17,177 nt of DNA from Deltaproteobacteria bacterium. Its GTDB lineage: Bacteria; Desulfobacterota; Syntrophorhabdia; Syntrophorhabdales; Syntrophorhabdaceae. Both the position numbers and the translations under genes were made by a program. The stretch's first letter is position 1; each line of letters starts with the position of its first letter. Under the pieces are notes generated by a model, which saw nothing but the letters and a program-made list of their open reading frames with translations, was not told where the DNA came from and ran no database searches. The DNA lies in NCBI GenBank assembly GCA_003506795.1, contig DNYO01000206.1:1-17177 (forward strand). The letters are read 5' to 3'. Shown piece after piece: positions 1 through 5,422 of this stretch.

Positions 1-653
1 CTGGTCTCCCAGGCCCGGCCGAGGCCTTTCGCCTTCTTTTCCGTAAGGGCTCCGACAGGACAGGCCTGCACGCACTGTCCGCAGAAGACGCACGTGCTGT
101 CCTGCAGGGTGTTGTCGTATGCGGTGGCGACTTTTGTGTCGAAGCCGCGCTGAGTTGTTTTTATCGCCTCTATCCCCTGGATCTCGTTGCACACACGGAC
201 ACATTTCAGGCAGAGGATGCATTTGTTATAGTCCCGGACGATAAATGGATTGGAAGAATCGACAGGATAATCGTACCTGTCTCCTTCCATCCGGGAGCCG
301 GTCACTCCCAACTCATAGGCCAGATTCTGCAGGGTGCAGTCCCCCGTCTTCTCACAGGTCATGCAGTCCAGGGGATGACATGATACCAGGAGCTCGACGA
401 TAAAGCGACGGGCGCTCAGGACCCGTTCGCTGTCGGTCCTGATCACCATACCCTCGGCCGCCGGGGTGGAACAGGCAGCCACCAGGTTGCGCATGCCGTC
501 TACCTCGACGACACAAATACGGCAGGCCCCCGTCGGCGTCAGACCCGCCAGATGGCACAGGGTAGGGATGTTGAATCCGCTGGCCCGCGCCACTTCGAGG
601 ACTGTCTGCCCTTCAACTCCTTCGCAAGACTTTCCGTTGATAGTGATTTTCAT
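1..653 (-). CDS. Iron-sulfur oxidoreductase subunit, N-terminal part (formate dehydrogenase alpha / NuoG-like), runs off the window
   Basis: The first 217 residues are visible; the gene continues past the left edge. Translation shows a [2Fe-2S] plant-ferredoxin-like domain (C33, C44, C47, C61), then the His-Cys [4Fe-4S] motif (H93, C97, C100, C106), then two CxxCxxCxxxC ferredoxin clusters (C145-C155 and C188-C198). This is the electron-entry module shared by NuoG, HoxU, [FeFe] hydrogenases and the large formate dehydrogenase alpha subunits. The end of the visible part (GLGRAWET) resembles the linker before the molybdopterin domain of formate dehydrogenases, so FdhA is my preferred guess, but the catalytic domain is outside the window. 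The start is fixed by a strong Shine-Dalgarno, AGGAGG, 7 nt before the ATG. In a syntroph this would pass electrons between formate or hydrogen and NAD(H) or ferredoxin. The module is certain; the specific enzyme is not. Confidence 0.85.
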   Translation of the reverse strand, partial: MKITINGKSCEGVEGQTVLEVARASGFNIPTLCHLAGLTPTGACRICVVEVDGMRNLVAACSTPAAEGMVIRTDSERVLSARRFIVELLVSCHPLDCMTCEKTGDCTLQNLAYELGVTGSRMEGDRYDYPVDSSNPFIVRDYNKCILCLKCVRVCNEIQGIEAIKTTQRGFDTKVATAYDNTLQDSTCVFCGQCVQACPVGALTEKKAKGLGRAWET

Positions 654-942
654 CAGAGTTCCTCCTTCTAACCCCTCCGTTTGTATTGATGAATTGCATC
701 TAAATGGTTCGAATCGTACATAGTTGGTTATTATTGGTAATTATTAAACCACAAATTGTTGTCATAAACCATCATAATTCACCATAATGCACAAGGAAAA
801 ATATATGAACCTCTCTATTTTGTCCGCCGGTCAGTTAACGCAGCCCTTTTCCGATGTTTGGAGGGTTCGAATAAGGGCAAATTGACAAGGAGGACGCGCT
901 TCTCTAGAATAGAGATGTCAAAAGCGAAGAAAGGTACGGACC
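654..942. other. AT-rich divergent intergenic region
   Basis: This 289-bp stretch separates two divergent genes. It has no credible ORF. The part from about 720 to 800 is clearly AT-richer than its surroundings. It holds three similar copies of an ACCA-centred motif (ATTAAACCAC near 743, ATAAACCATC near 764, TTCACCATAA near 778) and an imperfect dyad at 726-750. These could be operators for the Fe-S oxidoreductase gene, but spacing is irregular (20 and 13 bp). I could not identify a convincing minus-strand promoter by eye. Confidence 0.3.
882..910 (+). promoter_or_regulatory. Sigma-70 promoter of the MBL-fold gene
   Basis: TTGACA at 882-887 and TAGAAT at 905-910 are separated by 17 bp, which is the ideal spacing. 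Predicted +1 is near 917, giving a short leader of about 26 nt before the ATG at 943, with an AAAGG ribosome site in between. It is one of the best consensus promoters in the window. Confidence 0.75.
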
Positions 943-1707
943 ATGGAAGGGTATATAAAGTTTTTCGGGACGGGCGGCGCGCGGTTCGTGGCACTGAAAC
1001 AGCTCAGGGCGACGGGAGGTCTCTGGTTGAATTACAGGAAGACGAACCTCTATATCGATCCCGGTCCCGGTGCCATTGTCCGGATCCGGTCCTCCCGGGA
1101 GCAATTCGAACCGGCCTCGCTTGACGGGATCATCATAACCCACAGACATATGGATCATACCAACGATATCAATATCCTCATCGAGTCAATGGCCGAAGGG
1201 GGGTTCAGAAAGAGGGGAACCCTTTTTTGTCCCGAAGATGCCCTGGCCGGTGACCCGGTGGTATTCAAGTTCGCCAGAAAGTATCTCGATAATATCGTCT
1301 TCTTCAGGGAGGGCGGGGAATATACCCTGGGGGATATTACCTTCCGGACCCCTGTCAGGCACAAGCATCCCGTTGAAACCTACGGACTTCTCTTCGACCT
1401 CAACAAGACGATCGGGCTCATTTCCGACACGAGATTCTTTCCCGATCTCGTTAACCATTACCGTGCCGACCACCTCATAATAAATGTTCTCAGGTTGAAA
1501 CCCATAGAGAACCACGAAATCATCGAGCACCTTGCCCTCGACGACGCCAGATGCATCATCGAAGGCGTCCGGCCCGAAACCGCCATATTGACCCACTTCG
1601 GCATGCACATCATCAGGGAGAAGCCCTGGCTCCTGGCCAAAAAACTGTCCAGCCAGACGGGGGTCAAGGTCATAGCAGGCAGGGATGGGATGAAGTGGGA
1701 GTTTTAG
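943..1707 (+). CDS. Metallo-beta-lactamase-fold hydrolase
   Basis: This 254-residue protein is a single MBL domain without signal peptide or membrane segment. The metal-binding signature is H67-R-H69-M-D71-H72, followed by likely ligands H142 (in KHPVE), D162 (in ISDTR) and H218 (in LTHFG). The early GTGGA turn and the placement of the motifs resemble the RNase Z / PhnP-like branch (nuclease or phosphodiesterase folds) more than antibiotic-hydrolysing lactamases, but the substrate cannot be read from sequence. It is transcribed alone from its own consensus promoter and ends at a convergent inverted-repeat element shared with the histidine kinase gene. A 265-codon reading in another frame starting at 858 was discarded in favour of this one because of the intact active site and the ribosome site before 943. 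Confidence 0.85.
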   Translation: MEGYIKFFGTGGARFVALKQLRATGGLWLNYRKTNLYIDPGPGAIVRIRSSREQFEPASLDGIIITHRHMDHTNDINILIESMAEGGFRKRGTLFCPEDALAGDPVVFKFARKYLDNIVFFREGGEYTLGDITFRTPVRHKHPVETYGLLFDLNKTIGLISDTRFFPDLVNHYRADHLIINVLRLKPIENHEIIEHLALDDARCIIEGVRPETAILTHFGMHIIREKPWLLAKKLSSQTGVKVIAGRDGMKWEF

Positions 1708-1818
1708 AGGCGGGTAATGGTGACAGGTGATGGGTAATAGGTAATGGGGGGGGTGATGAACCTCCGTCAGGTTTCCTCCCATAACCCATAACCCATTACC
1801 TATTACCTGCCTCTATCA
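1708..1818. repeat. Heptamer-built inverted repeat element, copy A
   Basis: The element starts directly after the MBL stop codon and runs into the last codons of the convergent histidine kinase gene. The left arm (about 1708-1746) and the reverse complement of the right arm (about 1780-1818) both begin with GAGGC and then run as degenerate copies of the heptamer (R)GGTAAT, so the whole can fold into a long imperfect hairpin of nearly 40-nt arms with a loop of about 30 nt. It provides the final codons and the TAA stop of the kinase. There is no U-tract, so it is not an ordinary intrinsic terminator. A second copy lies at 10882-10977. Confidence 0.8.
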
Positions 1819-2698
1819 GAGGCAAAAGCATTCGAAAGGTGCTGCCTTTGCCGGGGTTTGTCTGCACGGTGAGGGAGCCCTGGTTTGTTTCGAGAAGTCT
1901 CCTGCTGAGGGAAAGGCCCAGACCGGTTCCCTCGCCCTTCGGTTTGGTGGTGAAGAAGGGTTCGAAGATCCTTTCCATGATCTCCTTGTCGATTCCGGCG
2001 CCCTCATCGGTCACGCTTATGAAGCCGAAGCCGTCTTCGGTGCCTGCTGAAATCGTGATCGTGCCGCCTTTCGGCATCGCCTGGGCTGCATTGTTTATGA
2101 GGTTCACCAGCGCCTGCTGGATATGTATCCTGTCGATCGAGACCACGACGGGTTCACTGCTTCTCAGAACCTCGACGTTCACGCCTTTGAATCGGGTGAG
2201 GTGGTGCTCCATGAAGAGGACCGTATCTTCAACGATATCGTTCAGATCGTGTTCTTCTCTCCGGGGTTCATCCATCCTGGAGAAATCGAGGAGCTTCATG
2301 AGTACGTTGGCAAGCCTGCCCGCTTCCTTGTCTATAAGCTCCGCGTAACGCCTGGCCTTCTCCAGGTCTTCCGCCTTCGCTATCCTTTTTGCGAAACCCT
2401 GAATGGCAATAAGGGGGTTTTTGATTTCGTGGGCGATAGACCCGGCGAGTTCGCCGAGCGAGGACAGTTTGTTTGCCCGAACGAGCTGTGCCTCGAAACT
2501 CTTGATGCGTTCGTCACGGTTGCGCAGGACCTTCAGCTTGTCGTTCAAGGCAACGTAGACATCGTTGAGTTCTTTTATGTTCGATTCGAGGAGGGTGTTG
2601 CGCGCCCGGGAAAGACTTTTTTCCTCTTCAAGGGCTATTTCGAGGTCTCTTGTACGGTCGGCGGATGGGGTCTCGCCTTTTTTCTTCCGAGGTGTCAT
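1796..2698 (-). CDS. Cytosolic sensor histidine kinase
   Basis: From the ATG at 2698 the protein has 300 residues. Residues 17-80 are a charged heptad-rich helix, probably coiled coil. HisKA follows with phospho-acceptor H90 in the H-box SIAHEIKNPL, then HATPase_c with N-box NLINNAAQAM (N202/N203), G1 box DEGAGI (231-236), F-box FEPFFTTK and G2 box GTGLGLSLSRR. There is no PAS, GAF or membrane segment, so input must come from a partner. The best candidate is the V4R protein encoded immediately upstream: its TGA and this ATG overlap as TGATG, which implies translational coupling. An in-frame start 9 codons earlier (2725) exists but would overlap the V4R gene by 28 bp, so I prefer 2698. No response regulator is in the window. 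The last codons and stop come from the repeat element that follows. Confidence 0.9.
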   Translation of the reverse strand: MTPRKKKGETPSADRTRDLEIALEEEKSLSRARNTLLESNIKELNDVYVALNDKLKVLRNRDERIKSFEAQLVRANKLSSLGELAGSIAHEIKNPLIAIQGFAKRIAKAEDLEKARRYAELIDKEAGRLANVLMKLLDFSRMDEPRREEHDLNDIVEDTVLFMEHHLTRFKGVNVEVLRSSEPVVVSIDRIHIQQALVNLINNAAQAMPKGGTITISAGTEDGFGFISVTDEGAGIDKEIMERIFEPFFTTKPKGEGTGLGLSLSRRLLETNQGSLTVQTNPGKGSTFRMLLPLIEAGNR

Positions 2699-3147
2699 CA
2701 GTACAGAAAAACCTCGAACTCGCAATAATTGTAACCCACGGACCAGCTTTTGGTCTGGGTCGACTTCGCTTTTTTACCATGAACATTCTCGAGGAGTCCC
2801 GCTATGATCCCGCTTTCCATATCACAGAACATCTCACCGGTATAGGTGAAACCGGCGCAGGTTATGCATTCGTAAAGCTTTACGTTGATGTGGTCCTCAT
2901 CGGTAATGGTTGCCTCCGGGATCCCGATCTTGAGATCGCGGATCATCGCGGTGAATTCGTCCATCGTTGCTGCCGGGAGCATGTTGCCGACGCGCTTGCC
3001 CATCATGTAGAGGGTGGCCCCTGAAGTTTCACCGAGGATGCCGCGCATACCTATGATTCGCAGGATACGAAAAAGAACGAGCGGCACGTCATCGCCCAGC
3101 TTGGGGCGTACTATATTCTTAATATCGTCTATCCGGTACTCTTTCAT
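2698..3147 (-). CDS. Stand-alone V4R (4-vinyl reductase-type) domain protein, putative ligand sensor
   Basis: This 149-residue protein consists of one V4R domain. Visible hallmarks are the LYMMGKRVG segment (47-54), a CxxC pair (C94, C97), then C108 followed by an acidic/aliphatic helix (DMESGIIAGLLE), and the terminal GYNYCEFEV with C142. V4R domains bind small molecules; in XylR/DmpR/PoxR-type regulators they recognise aromatic effectors, and cysteines at these positions form a zinc site. The cysteine often found before the tryptophan near position 134 is serine here. The gene has a GGGAGAAG ribosome site and lies 68 bp after suhB. Its stop overlaps the start of a histidine kinase that has no sensor domain of its own. 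I infer that the two form a ligand-sensing pair; the aromatic-ligand idea rests only on family and genome context. Confidence 0.8.
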   Translation of the reverse strand: MKEYRIDDIKNIVRPKLGDDVPLVLFRILRIIGMRGILGETSGATLYMMGKRVGNMLPAATMDEFTAMIRDLKIGIPEATITDEDHINVKLYECITCAGFTYTGEMFCDMESGIIAGLLENVHGKKAKSTQTKSWSVGYNYCEFEVFLY

Positions 3148-3215
3148 GTGATCTTCTCCCCGATCCTCTCCTGTTTTTCCCGGGAATCTCCAACCGTGAT
3201 GTATTACTCCAGGTT

Positions 3216-4013
3216 TTAGCCGACTTTGCCGGAGGGAGCGCCGCCCTTTTCGATCACCCTTACCATGGCTTTGTGGATGAGACCATTGGAAGCGAGGACC
3301 GCCCCGTCATAAATGTTAAACGTTCCCCCTCGAAGGTTCGTGATCACGCCCCCCGCCTCCTCAGCAATGAGGACGCCGGCGGCCAGGTCCCAGGGGTTGA
3401 GGTGCAGCTCCCAGAAACCGTCGAATCGGCCGCATGCGACGTAGCTCAGGTTTAAAGCGGCGGAACCGTCCCTGCGGACTGCCTGGGCCTCGTAGAGGAA
3501 GCGAACGAAATGGTCGATATTATTGTCGGGGTTTGTCGCGATATCGTAGGGAAAGCCCGTGCTGAGAAGCGACTTTTTCATTTTCGCCACCGATGAAACC
3601 TTTATCCTGTTGCCGTTAAGGTATGCCCCTTTCCCCCGGGCGGCGAAAAAGAGCTCATCCATGATCGGATTGTAGACAACTCCGGCGACGACCTTGCCTT
3701 TCTTCTCATAAGCAATGGATGTACAGAAAAAAGGATATCCATGGGCATAGTTCGTCGTGCCGTCGATAGGATCGATGATCCACCTGTTGTTGTCCCCTTC
3801 GAAGCGGTTCGCCTTTTCCTCGCTGATAATGTCGTCGTCGGGGAAGCGTTCTTTTATCATCGATATGATTTTTTCCTGACAGGCGATGTCGACATCTGTG
3901 ACAAGGTTTATCTCGCCCTTGTGATGGATCGCGAAGTCTTTCTTGAGCGACTGCCGTTGTATCTTCCCGGACTCAAGTGCGATTTCAACGGCTGACTGCA
4001 GAGGGTCGTTCAT
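3216..4013 (-). CDS. suhB: Inositol monophosphatase family protein (SuhB-like)
   Basis: The protein has 265 residues, normal for the family. Metal and substrate motifs are complete: E66 in SEE, the DPIDGT core at 81-86 within WIIDPIDGTTNYAHG, and WD at 208-209 in NPWDLAAGVLIAEEAGG. Members are Mg2+-dependent, Li+-sensitive phosphatases that hydrolyse inositol-1-phosphate and related sugar or nucleotide phosphates; E. coli SuhB also acts in rRNA antitermination, which cannot be judged here. The ATG has no Shine-Dalgarno in front (upstream bases are AATAACCTT), and a promoter whose +1 falls on the A of the ATG is present, so the mRNA is probably leaderless. It is divergent from the galT-like gene and heads a run with the V4R protein and histidine kinase. 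Confidence 0.9.
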   Translation of the reverse strand: MNDPLQSAVEIALESGKIQRQSLKKDFAIHHKGEINLVTDVDIACQEKIISMIKERFPDDDIISEEKANRFEGDNNRWIIDPIDGTTNYAHGYPFFCTSIAYEKKGKVVAGVVYNPIMDELFFAARGKGAYLNGNRIKVSSVAKMKKSLLSTGFPYDIATNPDNNIDHFVRFLYEAQAVRRDGSAALNLSYVACGRFDGFWELHLNPWDLAAGVLIAEEAGGVITNLRGGTFNIYDGAVLASNGLIHKAMVRVIEKGGAPSGKVG

Positions 4014-4019
4014 AAGGTT

Positions 4020-4049
4020 ATTCTAATCGATAATTTCTTTCATTTGCAA
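4020..4049 (-). promoter_or_regulatory. Predicted leaderless promoter of suhB
   Basis: On the minus strand TTGCAA (4049-4044) and TAGAAT (4025-4020) are 18 bp apart. The base 7 nt beyond the -10 element is 4013, the A of the suhB ATG. The -35 is only 4/6 consensus, so this call is weaker than the divergent promoter facing the other way, whose -35 begins 12 bp from this one. Confidence 0.5.
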
Positions 4050-4061
4050 GGAAACAGTGAA

Positions 4062-4090
4062 TTGACAACGGTACGGTTCTAGTCTATTAT
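4062..4090 (+). promoter_or_regulatory. Consensus promoter of the galT-like gene, leaderless
   Basis: TTGACA (4062-4067) and TATTAT (4085-4090) with a 17-bp spacer. The predicted +1 is A4097 or A4098, and the ATG starts at 4098. The bases between are TTCCCCA, which cannot act as a Shine-Dalgarno. The mRNA is therefore expected to start at or one base before the initiation codon. Confidence 0.75.
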
Positions 4091-4097
4091 TTCCCCA

Positions 4098-5075
4098 ATG
4101 GCGGAGCTTAGAAGAGACCCTCTGTCGGGCAACTGGGTAGTTGTGGGGTATGGCGGTTCGAAGTCGGGTGGAACCGGAGTTTGCCCCTTCTGCCCCGGTC
4201 ATGAGTCGTTGACCCCTCCGACTATCCGTGAATATGCCGATGATTGCGGCGACTGGGTTGTCCGTTGTTTCCCGGCCTCCAACCCCATTTTTGTAATAGA
4301 GGTTGCGGAGGACAGACGGGGCGAGGGTCTGTACGATAAGATGGGAAATGTAGGGGCTCACGAGATCATCGTGGAAAGCAGGTCCCATTCCAAGACCATG
4401 TCGATGTACAGCAGACCCGAGCTGCAGTTGGTGCTGGATATGTACAGGGCCCGTATCCTCGATCTCAAGGGTGATAAACGTTTCAAATACGTACAGGTAT
4501 TCAAGAACCACGGCGAGCTTGCGGGGTCCTATCTCCTGCATCCTCACTCTCACGTGCTGGCTACGCCCATCGTACCGGCGCGCGTCTCCCGTGAGGTCAT
4601 CATCACCCGCAACCATTTCGGCCAAAAAGCCAGATGTCTTCTCTGTGATATTATCAGTCAGGAGATACGCCAGGGCAAAAGACTGGTGAGCATGAACAGG
4701 AGTTTCGTGGCCATTTGTCCTTTTGCGTCGCGGTTTTCCTATGAAACGTGGATAATACCGAGGTTTCATGAAGCCAGTTACGAAAACCTGACGAGCCAGG
4801 GGGTCAAGGACGACCTTACGGATATGCTGCTTGACGTGATGAAGCGCGTAGAACAGTTCGCCAATGCGTACACCATGGAGGTGCATACCTCGCCTAATAC
4901 CACATTCGCTCAGACACGTGGCGACGAGCTTCCTTTCCATGAATACTGTCACTGGCATATCGAGATCCTGCCGAGGGACTTCCGGTCATCGAAATATAAA
5001 CGGGAAGATGAATTCTCGGTATCGTCAATAACACCCGAAGAGGCTGCCGAAGCGATGAAAACCCAGCGGATATAG
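4098..5075 (+). CDS. Galactose-1-phosphate uridylyltransferase-like nucleotidyltransferase (HIT superfamily)
   Basis: The 325-residue protein has the two-lobed GalT/HIT arrangement. The N-terminus (ELRRDPLSGNWVVVG) matches the family start, which supports this ATG. Zinc ligands expected from GalT are present: C29/C32 in CPFC, H97 and H148. The active-site loop is KNHGE...HPHSH (148-152) with H150 the predicted nucleotidylated histidine. The second lobe has CLLC (180-183) and FHEYCHWHIE (280-289), matching the second metal-site histidines. In true GalT the residue after the nucleophilic HPHx is glutamine; here it is H152, so the sugar/nucleotide specificity may differ (ADP-sugar or dinucleotide phosphorylase-like reactions are alternatives). 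It would transfer a nucleoside monophosphate between sugar phosphates in the cytoplasm. No galactose genes are nearby. A 311-codon antisense frame over the same span is a shadow. Confidence 0.8.
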   Translation: MAELRRDPLSGNWVVVGYGGSKSGGTGVCPFCPGHESLTPPTIREYADDCGDWVVRCFPASNPIFVIEVAEDRRGEGLYDKMGNVGAHEIIVESRSHSKTMSMYSRPELQLVLDMYRARILDLKGDKRFKYVQVFKNHGELAGSYLLHPHSHVLATPIVPARVSREVIITRNHFGQKARCLLCDIISQEIRQGKRLVSMNRSFVAICPFASRFSYETWIIPRFHEASYENLTSQGVKDDLTDMLLDVMKRVEQFANAYTMEVHTSPNTTFAQTRGDELPFHEYCHWHIEILPRDFRSSKYKREDEFSVSSITPEEAAEAMKTQRI

Positions 5076-5251
5076 TCGGCCGGGTGGTCGCAACGCCAAA
5101 AAGGCCTCATTAGCGAACGCAATTTGGTGCATACAGCAGATTATCTCTCACTGAAGCAAGAGTGAGAAAATTCTTGAAGAAATCTGGCTATGTATAAAAT
5201 TTTCAAAAAATATTCCGTAGTAACAGACGCTGAAAAAACTCAAAAAATCTC

Positions 5252-5281
5252 TTGACAACTGATGGGTTGCTCGGGTAAAAA
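5252..5281 (+). promoter_or_regulatory. Promoter of the nrdD operon
   Basis: TTGACA at 5252-5257 is followed after 18 bp by TAAAAA (5276-5281). Predicted +1 is near 5288, so the first NrdR palindrome covers the start of transcription, a geometry suited to repression. Confidence 0.6.
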
Positions 5282-5282
5282 G

Positions 5283-5296
5283 TACTACATGTAGTA
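5283..5296. promoter_or_regulatory. NrdR box 1
   Basis: Perfect 14-bp palindrome TACTACATGTAGTA overlapping the predicted +1 of the nrd operon. The core ACTACATGTAGT is repeated exactly 31 bp downstream. It resembles the known NrdR operator form (ACACwATATATwGTGT-like dyad with CTA/TAG arms). Confidence 0.75.
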
Positions 5297-5313
5297 TGGA
5301 TATTTAGAGAGCA

Positions 5314-5327
5314 TACTACATGTAGTG
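5314..5327. promoter_or_regulatory. NrdR box 2
   Basis: Second copy of ACTACATGTAGT (5315-5326). Centre-to-centre distance to box 1 is 31 bp, close to three helical turns, which is the spacing typical for paired NrdR boxes in front of ribonucleotide reductase genes. NrdR represses when dATP is high; its gene is not in the window. Confidence 0.75.
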
Positions 5328-5422
5328 TTTCGGAGGGGATTGCGGCGAAGCTTCATACCGGGAAGTATCATCTGTTTTAACAACGAAATACGAAAGACTA
5401 ATCAATTCTGATAGGGGGTTGC

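Larger units (their letters stand above)
5076..5422. other. Intergenic region upstream of nrdD: hairpin, promoter, NrdR operators and long leader
   Basis: This 347-bp gap has no gene. From left to right it contains a small hairpin without U-tract (TCTCACT 5146-5152 pairing with AGTGAGA 5161-5167), which may help end the galT-like transcript; an AT-rich stretch; a promoter at 5252-5281; two identical palindromes at 5283-5327; and a leader of about 130 nt up to nrdD. I see no recognisable riboswitch in the leader. The nrdD ribosome site is GGGGG about 5 nt before the ATG. Confidence 0.6.

Noticed and set aside
706..717. GGTTCGAATC, which resembles a tRNA T-loop, as a possible tRNA remnant or attachment site
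   Set aside because: The flanking bases do not form the 5-bp T-stem, and no acceptor or anticodon stem can be built around it.
1186..1782. A 198-codon minus-strand frame opposite the MBL-fold gene
   Set aside because: It is antisense to an intact HxHxDH hydrolase and begins inside the repeat element; it is low-complexity and has no family resemblance.
2699..2725. Upstream start of the histidine kinase at 2725
   Set aside because: It would overlap the V4R gene by 28 bp, while the ATG at 2698 gives a clean TGATG coupling and the extra residues show no conserved feature.
4023..4958. A 311-codon open frame on the minus strand opposite the galT-like gene
   Set aside because: It is antisense to a gene with complete GalT/HIT motifs and a consensus promoter, has no recognisable domain, and overlaps the suhB promoter.
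5146..5167. Hairpin TCTCACT/AGTGAGA as an intrinsic terminator of the galT-like gene
   Set aside because: The stem is only 7 bp and no U-tract follows in either direction, so it is mentioned only within the intergenic entry.
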